A stretch of 64,000 nt of DNA. It comes from Rugosimonospora acidiphila (GTDB taxonomy: Bacteria > Actinomycetota > Actinomycetes > Mycobacteriales > Micromonosporaceae). This document shows, one piece after another, positions 55,359 through 63,137 of the stretch. How positions within the stretch are numbered: position 1 is the first letter of the stretch; each line of letters starts with the position of its first letter. The DNA lies in NCBI RefSeq assembly GCF_039543385.1, contig NZ_BAABJQ010000004.1, forward strand, positions 372,001-436,000, given 5' to 3'. The translations under genes were made by a program, and so were the position numbers. Below the pieces are notes generated by a model. That model did not search any database, had not been told where the DNA came from, and saw only the letters and a list, made by a program, of their open reading frames with translations.

Positions 55359-56690
55359 GTGCAAGCCATTCTCGATGCGATCATGGGCGGCGACCTCGCG
55401 AAGGTCGGTGAAGTCCCGGTGCCGGACAGCTACCGCGGCGTGGTGGTACGCGCCGACGAGGCGCACATCTTCGACGGCCTGACCACCCGCGAGCGCGATC
55501 CGCGCAAGACCCTGCACGTGCAAGAGGTGCCGACCCCGGCGCTCGGCCCCGGCGAGGCGCTGATCGCCGTGATGGCCAGCGCCATCAACTACAACACGGT
55601 GTGGACCAGCATCTTCGAGCCGGTACCCGCGTTCAGGTTTCTGGAGCGCTACGGCCGGCTCTCCCCGCTGACCCGCCGGCACGACCTGCCCTACCACGTG
55701 GTCGGCTCGGACGCGGCGGGGGTCGTGCTGCGGGTCGGCGGCGGGGTCAGCCGGTGGCGGCCCGGCGACGAGGTGGTCGCGCACTGCCTCTGCGTCGAAC
55801 TGGAGGACGCGGCCGGCCACGACGACACGATGCTCGATCCGCAGCAACGGATCTGGGGCTTCGAGACCAACTTCGGCGGCCTCGCCGAGCTGGCGATCGT
55901 CAAGACGAACCAGCTCATGCCCAAGCCGGCGCACCTGAGCTGGGAGGAGTCCGCCAGCCCCGGGCTGGTCAACTCCACCGCGTACCGGCAGCTGGTGTCC
56001 CGCCACGGCGCGCAGCTCAAGCAGGGCGACGTGGTGCTCATCTGGGGCGCCTCGGGCGGCCTGGGCTCCTACGCCACCCAGCTCGCGCTCAACGGCGGCG
56101 CGACACCGGTGTGCGTGGTGTCCAGCGCGCGCAAGGCGCGGCTGTGCCGGCAGCTGGGCGCCGAACTCGTGATCGACCGGGCCGCCGAGGGCTTCACCTT
56201 CTGGAAGGACGAGCGCACCCAGGACGAGACGGAGTGGCGCCGGTTCGGGGCACGGGTGCGCGAGCTCACCGGTGGCGACGATCCCGACATCGTGTTCGAG
56301 CATCCCGGCCGGGACACCTTCGGCGTGAGCGTGTACGTGACCCGGCGCGGCGGCACCGTGGTCACCTGCGCGTCCACGACCGGGTACCTGCACCAGTACG
56401 ACAACCGGTACCTGTGGATGAACCTCAAGCGCATCATCGGCAGCCATTTCGCCAACTACCGCGAGGCGTGGGAGGCCAACCGGCTCATCGCGGGCGGGCG
56501 GATCCACCCGACCCTGTCGAAGACCTACCCGCTGGAGCAGACCGGCGTGGCGGCGTGGGAGGTGCACCGCAATGCCCATCAGGGAAAGGTGGGTGTGCTC
56601 TGCCTCGCACCTGGAGAGGGATTCGGCATTCGGGACACCGAGCTGCGTGAGCGGCACGTGAATCAGATAAACCGTTTCCGCGGTGAGTGA
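55359..56690 (+). CDS. ccr: Crotonyl-CoA carboxylase/reductase
   Basis: 443 residues from the GTG at 55359. GAGGAGG stands 6 nt before it and itself contains the end of an in-frame ATG (55344) that is therefore unlikely to be the start. Ccr reduces crotonyl-CoA with NADPH while adding CO2 to give ethylmalonyl-CoA. Family features: MQAILDAIMGGDL at the start, ALIAVMASAINYNTVWTSIF, the NADPH site IWGASGGLGSYATQLALNGG, FGVSVYVTRRGGTVVTCAST and RIIGSHFANYREA. It is central to C2 assimilation and to extender units for polyketides; no polyketide genes are in the window, so primary metabolism is the simpler reading. Confidence 0.96.
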   Translation: MQAILDAIMGGDLAKVGEVPVPDSYRGVVVRADEAHIFDGLTTRERDPRKTLHVQEVPTPALGPGEALIAVMASAINYNTVWTSIFEPVPAFRFLERYGRLSPLTRRHDLPYHVVGSDAAGVVLRVGGGVSRWRPGDEVVAHCLCVELEDAAGHDDTMLDPQQRIWGFETNFGGLAELAIVKTNQLMPKPAHLSWEESASPGLVNSTAYRQLVSRHGAQLKQGDVVLIWGASGGLGSYATQLALNGGATPVCVVSSARKARLCRQLGAELVIDRAAEGFTFWKDERTQDETEWRRFGARVRELTGGDDPDIVFEHPGRDTFGVSVYVTRRGGTVVTCASTTGYLHQYDNRYLWMNLKRIIGSHFANYREAWEANRLIAGGRIHPTLSKTYPLEQTGVAAWEVHRNAHQGKVGVLCLAPGEGFGIRDTELRERHVNQINRFRGE

Positions 56691-56890
56691 TTGAATGCAC
56701 GCGGCGTTCGCACGGTAGCCAATCGCTGACGGACCGTCGACGCCGGGCCGGCGAGACGCACGCCGTTGGCGGATATCGGTGCGAGCGATCCGTTATCGCA
56801 CGGGGCTTGTCGAGTTGACCATGTGCCTTCTCCATGACATAGCACCGGCGGTCTTGCGGAAGGGGGGTGGGGATCTGCCACTATGTGCCA

Positions 56891-58129
56891 ATGCCCCAGC
56901 AGCAGCAGCCCTCTTCCCTTGCGTTTTTCGACGATGCGAACGCGAGCACCGAGTTCAGCGTCGTGCTCCGTGGTTACGACCGTGCGCAGGTGGACGGCTA
57001 CATTCAGCGCTTGAATGCGGCCATCGCGCAGTCAGAGCAGGCCCGCGGTGAGGCCGAGCAGCGGATGAACGACGCGCAGCGTCGTCTGCGTCAGGCCGAG
57101 CAGCGGATCAACTCCGTGGAGCAGAAGCTCACCGACACCAACAAGCAGCTCGAGGAGAACAGCCGGCCGACGCTGTCAGGGCTGGGCACCCGGGTCGAGC
57201 AGATCCTCCGGCTCGCCGAGGAGCAGGCCAACGATCACCGGGGCGAATCCAAGCGCGAGGCCGAGGGCATCGTCTCCGCCGCTCGGCTCGAGGCTCGGGA
57301 GATCACCGACAAGGCCCGCGCCGAGGCCGCCGCCATGAAGGCGAGCGCCGAGCGCGAGGCCAGCAACCTGCGCACCGCGGCCGAGCGGGAGGCCGCCGAG
57401 GTCCGCGTTCAGGCTCGCCGGGAGGCGGACACGCTGCGGGGCGACGCCGAGCGGGAGACCAAGCAGCTGCGCGCGGCCACCGCTCACGAGGTCGCCGAGC
57501 TGAAGGCGACCGTGGAGCGCGAGGTGTCGACGCTGCGGGCCACCGCCGAGCGGGAGATCACCCAGCTGCGGGCGAAGGCGGCGCGGGACGCCGAGGAGAA
57601 GCGTGCGGAGGCGACCAAGCTGCTGGCCGACGCCCGGGACAAGCGCGACAAGGACCTGCAGGCCCTCCAGCTGGAGCTGGCCGAGCGCCGGGAGGCCTCG
57701 GAGCGCGATGAGAGCCAGCGGCACGCCGCGGCCGTCACCAACACCCAGAAGCTGGTCAGCGAGGCCGAGCAGCGGGCGCGCAACGCGGAGGAGCGGGCCA
57801 AGGAGATCGAGCAGCGGGCCGAGGCCCGCCGGGTCGAGTCCGAGCGCAACGCCGAGGAGACGGTCGAGAAGGCCAAGTCGCTGTCCGAGAAGACGGTGAA
57901 CGAGGCCCGCAGCGAGGCGCACCGGATGGTCACTGAGGCCCGCCAGGAGGCCGAGCAGACCACCACCACCGCCCGCCGCGAGGTCGAGGAGCTGACGCGT
58001 CAGAAAGACGCGGTTACCGCGCAGTTGGGGCAGATGCTTTCTGGTTTGGCTGGTATTGTGCCGAATATCGCACCGGCGGACAAGAGTGACACGGCGTCCG
58101 ACAAGGACGACAAGGTCTCGGCAAGCTGA
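56891..58129 (+). CDS. DivIVA-domain coiled-coil protein, FilP/Scy-like (412 residues)
   Basis: Start at ATG 56891, where CACTAT ends 6 nt upstream and TTGCGG lies 19 nt before that; the longer frame from 56867 has no support. The N-terminus carries a DivIVA-like motif (FSVVLRGYDRAQVDGYIQRL, about 23-42), then a short coiled coil, the segment GTRVEQILRLAEEQA, and a continuous coiled coil from about 120 to 385 (AEREASNLRTAAEREAAEVR). The tail is acidic. In Streptomyces, FilP and Scy form cytoskeletal scaffolds at hyphal tips with DivIVA; a polar-growth role is inferred from architecture. It is followed by a related gene. Confidence 0.85.
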   Translation: MPQQQQPSSLAFFDDANASTEFSVVLRGYDRAQVDGYIQRLNAAIAQSEQARGEAEQRMNDAQRRLRQAEQRINSVEQKLTDTNKQLEENSRPTLSGLGTRVEQILRLAEEQANDHRGESKREAEGIVSAARLEAREITDKARAEAAAMKASAEREASNLRTAAEREAAEVRVQARREADTLRGDAERETKQLRAATAHEVAELKATVEREVSTLRATAEREITQLRAKAARDAEEKRAEATKLLADARDKRDKDLQALQLELAERREASERDESQRHAAAVTNTQKLVSEAEQRARNAEERAKEIEQRAEARRVESERNAEETVEKAKSLSEKTVNEARSEAHRMVTEARQEAEQTTTTARREVEELTRQKDAVTAQLGQMLSGLAGIVPNIAPADKSDTASDKDDKVSAS

Positions 58130-58148
58130 GCGCAGCAAAGCGCGCACG

Positions 58149-58184
58149 TCCCGTCATGCCGGTCTGAACGCCTGCATGACGGGA
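58149..58184 (+). terminator. Hairpin between the two coiled-coil genes
   Basis: A perfect 11-bp stem (58149-58159 with 58174-58184) and a 14-nt loop, without a long U-tract. It may terminate or attenuate read-through into the second gene. Confidence 0.55.
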
Positions 58185-58206
58185 TGTTGCGTGTGAGGAT
58201 GGAGCT

Positions 58207-59976
58207 ATGTCGCAAGGCGGAGACCTGAATGCAGTGAGCGGGGGCCTTGCCTCCGAGCCGAATTTCGACACAGCCGTCCGCGGATATAAGCGGGATCAGG
58301 TCGACTCGTTTATCCATAGCCTGGAGACGGAGAACGCGGCGCTCGCTGCCGAACGCGACGAGGCCTACGGGCAGGTGCACGCCCTCGCGGCGCAGGTCCA
58401 CCAGCAGCAGCTGGAAATCGCCGAGCAGCGCCGGGCCGGCGCCAACAGCGTCCCGGTTGGCCAGATCTCCTTCCGCCACCTGGGTCCCCGGGTCGAGCAG
58501 ATGCTGGCCATGGCCGAGGAGCAGGCCGAAGCGATCAAGGCCGATACGCTCGCCTCCTGCCAGCGGCAGCGGGAGGAGGCCGAGCGGATCCTGCTCGACG
58601 CCCGCGAGCAGCACAACAAGGCGGTGCGGGACTTCGAGGCGGCCCTGGGCGCCCGCCGCGCCGACGAGGACCGCGCGGCCGCCCAGCGCCGGGCCGAGCT
58701 GCAGGCGGAAGTGACCAAGAGCCAGGAGTACGCCACCCGGCTGCGCACCGAGGCCGAGCACCTGCACCGGAGCGCGCAGGAGGAGTCCCGGCGGCTCGGC
58801 GAGGAGAGCACCGCCCGGGCCGAGCGGCTCCGGATGGACACCAACGCCTACATCGAGCAGCAGCATGCCAAGATTCAGCAGGAGACGCAGCGGATCGGCG
58901 AGGAGGCCACCGCGCACGCCCGCCAGATCCGGGCCGACGCCGACGCCTACGCGGAGCAGCGCGGCATCCAGATCAAGCAGGAGGCGAAGCGGGTCGGCGA
59001 GGAGAGCGCCGCGCAGGCCCACAAGATCCGGGCCGACGCCGACTCCTACGTGGAGCACCAGCGCGCCCTGGTCGAGCAGGAGGCGCAGCAGCGCCGCTCC
59101 GGCATCGACGCCGAACTGGCCGCGCTGCGGGCCCAGGCCGAGCAGTACGCCGCCCACGCCCAGGCGCAGGCCGAGCAGTACGCGGCGCAGACCCACACCC
59201 GGGCCGACGACGCCGCCCGGCGCGTGGTCGAGGGCGCCCGCACCGAGGCCGAGCAGATGCTCACCACCGCGAAGACTCAGGCCGAGCGCCTGGTGGTGGA
59301 GGCACAGCGGGAATCGGCCGCCGCCCAGCAGCGCAGCGCGGACGCGGTCGAGGAGGCCGAGGCGCGCGTCGGGGAGGCGAACCGGGCCCGCGAGGAGCTC
59401 GCCACGGCCCAGCAGCAGCTGACCGAGGCCCAGCAGCAGACCGAGCAGGCCCAGCAGTCGCTGGTGTCGGCGCAGCAGCAGGCGGCGGCGGCGCACCAGC
59501 ACGCGGCCAGCGCGCACCAGCAGGCCGAGGCGGCGCGCATGGCGGAGGCGGACGCCCGGCGCAAGGCCGGCGAGTACCGCACCGAGGCGGCCCGGCAGAT
59601 GGAAGAGGTTCGGCGGGCGGATGAGGCGCGCCGGGCGACCGAGGAGCGGCTGACCGAACAGCGGCGCCAGCTGGAGACGCTCATCGAGCGGGCCGACGGC
59701 GGTCACCAGGGCGATGGGGCCGAGGCCGCCGAGTCGGAGAAGGTCCAGGGCGACATGGTGCTGGCCGACGGCGTGCTCGCCGAGGGCCCGCACCCGGACG
59801 GCCATCCCGACGGCGGCCATCCGGACGGCGGGCGCCCCGAGGGCGCCGAGGCCGCCCGGTCGGACGGGTCGGAGACGGCACAAGCCGAGAAGTCGGCGAA
59901 CCAGACCAAGGACAAGTCGAAGGGCAAGCCCGAGTCGCAGGCGCAGAACGGCAAGGTCAGCGCCGACGCGAAGTAG
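58207..59976 (+). CDS. DivIVA-domain coiled-coil protein with 33-residue repeats (589 residues)
   Basis: N-terminal DivIVA-like motif (FDTAVRGYKRDQVDSFIHSL, about 20-39) and the segment GPRVEQMLAMAEEQA shared with the preceding gene. The coiled coil (about 110-490) contains three consecutive 33-residue repeats at about 198-296 with the core IGEEATAHARQIRADADAYA. A Gln/Ala-rich stretch follows (about 400-440), then an acidic, disordered tail with HPDG repeats and a Lys-rich end. It is likely a scaffold that assembles with its neighbour at cell poles. The start has GAGGAT 6 nt upstream, which is either a -10 box or part of a weak ribosome-binding site. Confidence 0.82.
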   Translation: MSQGGDLNAVSGGLASEPNFDTAVRGYKRDQVDSFIHSLETENAALAAERDEAYGQVHALAAQVHQQQLEIAEQRRAGANSVPVGQISFRHLGPRVEQMLAMAEEQAEAIKADTLASCQRQREEAERILLDAREQHNKAVRDFEAALGARRADEDRAAAQRRAELQAEVTKSQEYATRLRTEAEHLHRSAQEESRRLGEESTARAERLRMDTNAYIEQQHAKIQQETQRIGEEATAHARQIRADADAYAEQRGIQIKQEAKRVGEESAAQAHKIRADADSYVEHQRALVEQEAQQRRSGIDAELAALRAQAEQYAAHAQAQAEQYAAQTHTRADDAARRVVEGARTEAEQMLTTAKTQAERLVVEAQRESAAAQQRSADAVEEAEARVGEANRAREELATAQQQLTEAQQQTEQAQQSLVSAQQQAAAAHQHAASAHQQAEAARMAEADARRKAGEYRTEAARQMEEVRRADEARRATEERLTEQRRQLETLIERADGGHQGDGAEAAESEKVQGDMVLADGVLAEGPHPDGHPDGGHPDGGRPEGAEAARSDGSETAQAEKSANQTKDKSKGKPESQAQNGKVSADAK

Positions 59977-59991
59977 CCGCCCCGACCGGGC

Positions 59992-60045
59992 CCGGGCTCG
60001 ATGGCAGGCCCGGGCTCGATGGCAGGCCCGGGCTCGATGGCAGGG
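59992..60045. repeat. 18-bp tandem repeat, three copies
   Basis: CCGGGCTCGATGGCAGGC is repeated at 59992-60009, 60010-60027 and 60028-60045 (one mismatch in the last). Each junction contains the palindrome GCCCGGGC. It fills the gap between convergent stops and may act as a composite terminator. Confidence 0.9.
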
Positions 60046-60054
60046 CCGGGGCCG

Positions 60055-60873
60055 TTACTGGGGGCGCGGCACGTCCGCGAAGGCGGCCACCGTGCGGTCG
60101 GCGTACGCGCTGGCGTCGCCGTACTCCATCGGCCCGTGCCAGGTCTCCGGCAACGGGTACGACGAGGGAGCCACCCGGCGGATGATCTCGTTGAGCGCGG
60201 TCTCCGCGTCACCCACCCACAGGTGCTTCGCCCCCGGTACCCCGACGACGTCGGCCTGCGGGATGGCCGCGAACCGTTCGGCCGCCTCGGCCGGGCGCAG
60301 GTAGTCGTCGAACTCGGGCACCAGCGCGACGACCGGCTTACCAGACGCCGCCCAGCCGGTCAGATCCTCGGGCGTCGAGAAGCGCAGCGGCGGCGAGAGC
60401 AGGATCGCACCCACCACCGAGGGCTCGTTGCCGTACCGCAGCGCCAGGTCGGTGCCGAAGGACCAGCCCAGTACCCACAGCGACGGCAGCTCCTCGAACT
60501 CCGCGTACTCGATGGCGGCGGCCACGTCGTACCGCTCGTCGGCGCCGCCGGCGAACTGCCCCTCGCTGGTGCCCCGCACGCTCGACGTACCCCTGGTGTT
60601 GAAGCGCAGCACGGCCACCCCGGCCAGCGCCGGCAGCCGCCAGGCGGCCTTGCGCAGCACGTGGCTGTCCATCATCCCGCCGTGCGTGGGCAGCGGGTGC
60701 AGGCAGACCAGGGTGGCGACCGGATCCCGGTCGGCCGGCCGGGCCAGCTCGCCGACCAGGGTGAGCCCGTCCGCGGTGTGCAGCTCGATGTCTTCCCGCC
60801 GGGCAGGAAGGATGGAGTTGGCGCGGATCGGCTGGCTCGTGGGGTCGCTCGCGGGCGGCGTCGGGGTGGTCAC
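60055..60873 (-). CDS. Alpha/beta hydrolase
   Basis: 272 residues. The nucleophile elbow is GWSFG (Ser138), with candidate acid in VPEFDDY and His in GAKHLWVG. The oxyanion region is LVCLHPLPTHGG, and HVLRKAAWRLPALAGVAVLR, then NTRGTSS recall prolyl-peptidase/serine-esterase-type family members of actinobacteria. No signal peptide, so cytoplasmic. The substrate is unknown. TACGGT (60880-60885) ends 6 nt before the GTG start: leaderless. The small zinc-ribbon-like gene ends 16 nt upstream. Confidence 0.85.
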   Translation of the reverse strand: MTTPTPPASDPTSQPIRANSILPARREDIELHTADGLTLVGELARPADRDPVATLVCLHPLPTHGGMMDSHVLRKAAWRLPALAGVAVLRFNTRGTSSVRGTSEGQFAGGADERYDVAAAIEYAEFEELPSLWVLGWSFGTDLALRYGNEPSVVGAILLSPPLRFSTPEDLTGWAASGKPVVALVPEFDDYLRPAEAAERFAAIPQADVVGVPGAKHLWVGDAETALNEIIRRVAPSSYPLPETWHGPMEYGDASAYADRTVAAFADVPRPQ

Positions 60874-60879
60874 GGATCA

Positions 60880-60885
60880 ACCGTA
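60880..60885 (-). promoter_or_regulatory. -10 box TACGGT, probable leaderless promoter of the hydrolase gene
   Basis: On the minus strand it ends 6 nt before the GTG at 60873; no ribosome-binding site. Confidence 0.45.
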
Positions 60886-60889
60886 ACGG

Positions 60890-61213
60890 TCAGCCGTAGC
60901 GGGGCGCGCTACGGGAGCGCTGGATGATCGGGGAGCGCCGGTCCCTGGCCCGCCAGCAGGACGTGTGCCAGTGGCGCCGGTCACTCAGGTCGCCCCGCTC
61001 GTCCGCCGGCCAGGCCACCAGGTGCGCCACGCCCGGCCGGATCTCCTGGTCGCAACCGGGACAACGGTACGCCTTGAGGCTCGTACCGCCCGGAATCATC
61101 CGGATCGCCCATTCCCCGTCGTGCTCCACCTGGGTCCGCCCGGCCCCGCGACGCAACTGCTCGGAATCGATCGGCACCTCGTCCCGGCGGCGGGAATTGC
61201 GACGGGGGCTCAT
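60890..61213 (-). CDS. Small putative zinc-binding protein
   Basis: 107 residues, basic at both ends. The centre has YRCPGCDQEIRPGVAHLVAW and, about 25 residues later, HWHTSCWRARDRR, giving a CxxC plus HxxxC set suited to one zinc ion. Similar small actinomycete proteins are often annotated 'ATP/GTP-binding protein', but I see no nucleotide-binding motif. Function unknown; nucleic-acid binding is possible from the charge. TACGCT (61220-61225) ends 6 nt before the ATG. Confidence 0.8.
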   Translation of the reverse strand: MSPRRNSRRRDEVPIDSEQLRRGAGRTQVEHDGEWAIRMIPGGTSLKAYRCPGCDQEIRPGVAHLVAWPADERGDLSDRRHWHTSCWRARDRRSPIIQRSRSAPRYG

Positions 61214-61219
61214 CTTCCC

Positions 61220-61225
61220 AGCGTA
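61220..61225 (-). promoter_or_regulatory. -10 box TACGCT, probable leaderless promoter of the small zinc-binding protein
   Basis: On the minus strand TACGCT ends 6 nt before the ATG at 61213, in the 33-nt gap after the dehydrogenase gene; no ribosome-binding site is present. Confidence 0.5.
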
Positions 61226-61246
61226 GGCCCTGTTCGAACGGCCGAC

Positions 61247-63028
61247 TCAGGCGTACCGGCGGAAGCCACGGCCCACCTTCCGACCCAGGTACCCGGCGGT
61301 GACCAGGTGCTCGAGCAGGGGCGCGGGGGCGAAACCGGGCTCGCGCAACTCCAGGTACAGCTCCCGTTGGATGGCCAGCGACACGTCCAGCCCGATCACG
61401 TCCAGCAGTTCGAAGGGGCCCATCGGGTACCCGCAGCCGAGCTTCATGGCCGCGTCGATGTCGTCGGCCGTGGAGTAGCTGGCCTCCAGCATGCGCACCG
61501 CGTCGTTCAGGTACGGGAAGAGCAGATTGTTCACCACGAACCCGGCCCGGTCGGAGCAGACCACGCCGGTCTTGCCCAGCGCGGCCAGCACCGATCTGGC
61601 CGTGGCCACCGCCTCCGGCGAGGTACGGATGGTCCGCACCACCTCCACCAGCGCCATCACCGGTGCCGGGTTGAAGAAGTGCAGGCCCAGCACGTCCGAG
61701 GGGCGGCCGGTGGCCATCGCCAGCTCGATGACCGGCAGGCTGGACGTCGTGGTGGCCAGCAGCACGCCCGGCTTGCAGATCTCGTCCAGGCTGGCGAACA
61801 GCGCCTTCTTGACGGTCAGCTCCTCGACCACCGCCTCCACCGCGAGGTCGACGTCGGCCAGGTGGTCCAGCCGGGTCGACCAGGTGATCCGGTCGGTGGC
61901 CGCGTCCCGGTCCGCCTCGGTGAGCTTGTCGCGCACCACCGCCTTGGTCAGCGAGGCCGCCACCGCCTCGCGCAGCCGCGAGGAACGCTCCTCGCCCCGG
62001 CTGACCGAGGTCACCTCGTACCCGGACCGGACGAAGATCTCGATGATGCCGGCGGCCATGATGCCGGAGCCGATCACGCCGACCTTGGTGACCGGCCGGG
62101 CCGCCTCGGCCGTCGCGCCGGCCGGTGCCGGGGTCAGCTCGTCGTCGACCACGACGGGCGAGCCCGGCTTCTCGTACGTGTAGAAGCCCCGCCCGGTCTT
62201 GCGGCCCAGCAGCCCGGCGGTGACCATCTGCTTGAGCATCGCCACCGGCGCGTGCCGGCGGTCCCGCCCGCCCCGCCGGTACATGGTGTCCAGGATCTCG
62301 TAGGTGGTGTCGAGCCCGATGAGATCCATCAGCGCGAGCGGGCCCATCGGCAGGCCGCAGCCCAGCCGCATGGCGGCGTCCATGTCCTCCCGGCTGACGT
62401 AGCCGGCCTCGTACCGGGACGCGGCGTGGTTGAGGTACCCGAAGAGCAGTCCGTTGGCGATGAAGCCGGCCCGGTCGTTGATGGTGACGTCGACCTTGCC
62501 GAGGCGCGTGCACAGGGCCTCGATGTCGGCCACCACGTCGGCGGAGGTGATCACCGTCTTGACCACCTCGACCAGCTTCATCACCGGTGCCGGGTTGAAG
62601 AAGTGCATGCCCACCACCTGGTTGGGCCGGTGGGTGGCGACCGAGATCTCGGTGACGCTCAGCGAGCTGGTGTTGGTGGCCAGGATCGCATCGGGATGGC
62701 ACACCCGGTCCAGCTCGGCGAAGATCCGCTGCTTGAGGTCCAGATGCTCCGGTACCGCCTCGACGACCAGGTCGCAGGCGGCCAGCCCGCCGAGCCCGAC
62801 GACGAACCGGACGTGGGCCAGCAGCGCGTCCCGGTCCGGCGCGGACAGCTTGCCCCTGGCCACGGCGCGGTCCACGGAGGCGGTCAGCGTGGCCCGCCCC
62901 CGGTCCAGCGCGGCCTCGTTGACCTCGCTCGCGATCACGTCGATGCCGTTGCGGGCGAAGACCTCGACGATGCCGGCGCCCATCGTCCCCAGGCCCACCA
63001 CGCCCACGGTGTCGAACTGCCTCGCCAC
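61247..63028 (-). CDS. 3-hydroxyacyl-CoA dehydrogenase, two complete units fused in tandem
   Basis: 593 residues from the GTG at 63028 (GGGGAGG 6 nt upstream; the frame to 63049 is open but unsupported). Each half has a Rossmann domain, the HFFNPAPVM catalytic-His motif (about 140 and 445), a dimerisation domain (LGCGLPMGPLALMDLIGLD and LGCGYPMGPFELLDVIGLDV) and a GRKxGRGF ending. They oxidise (S)-3-hydroxyacyl-CoA with NAD. The first half has the normal GLGTMGAG; the second reads GSGIMAAG and has TTTSS for NTSS, so it may be weaker. It completes the acetoacetyl-CoA to crotonyl-CoA step with the thiolase and crotonase in this window. Confidence 0.93.
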   Translation of the reverse strand: MARQFDTVGVVGLGTMGAGIVEVFARNGIDVIASEVNEAALDRGRATLTASVDRAVARGKLSAPDRDALLAHVRFVVGLGGLAACDLVVEAVPEHLDLKQRIFAELDRVCHPDAILATNTSSLSVTEISVATHRPNQVVGMHFFNPAPVMKLVEVVKTVITSADVVADIEALCTRLGKVDVTINDRAGFIANGLLFGYLNHAASRYEAGYVSREDMDAAMRLGCGLPMGPLALMDLIGLDTTYEILDTMYRRGGRDRRHAPVAMLKQMVTAGLLGRKTGRGFYTYEKPGSPVVVDDELTPAPAGATAEAARPVTKVGVIGSGIMAAGIIEIFVRSGYEVTSVSRGEERSSRLREAVAASLTKAVVRDKLTEADRDAATDRITWSTRLDHLADVDLAVEAVVEELTVKKALFASLDEICKPGVLLATTTSSLPVIELAMATGRPSDVLGLHFFNPAPVMALVEVVRTIRTSPEAVATARSVLAALGKTGVVCSDRAGFVVNNLLFPYLNDAVRMLEASYSTADDIDAAMKLGCGYPMGPFELLDVIGLDVSLAIQRELYLELREPGFAPAPLLEHLVTAGYLGRKVGRGFRRYA

Positions 63029-63125
63029 GACCCGCCTCCCCTGCGCCAACGGTCACTTGGCAGCAGTCTGCCACGTCCGCGGCGAACGCGACGATCGCAG
63101 GCTACCGGCGAGTAGGTAGCGGACC

Positions 63126-63131
63126 TATCAT
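63126..63131 (+). promoter_or_regulatory. -10 box TATCAT, probable leaderless promoter of the aldehyde dehydrogenase
   Basis: TATCAT ends 6 nt before the ATG at 63138 with no ribosome-binding site. Confidence 0.5.
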
Positions 63132-63137
63132 GTGCGG

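Noticed and set aside
55359..56690. ccr as a marker of a polyketide gene cluster
   Set aside because: No ketosynthase, acyltransferase or carrier-protein genes are present; the neighbours are primary acyl-CoA enzymes and cytoskeletal proteins.
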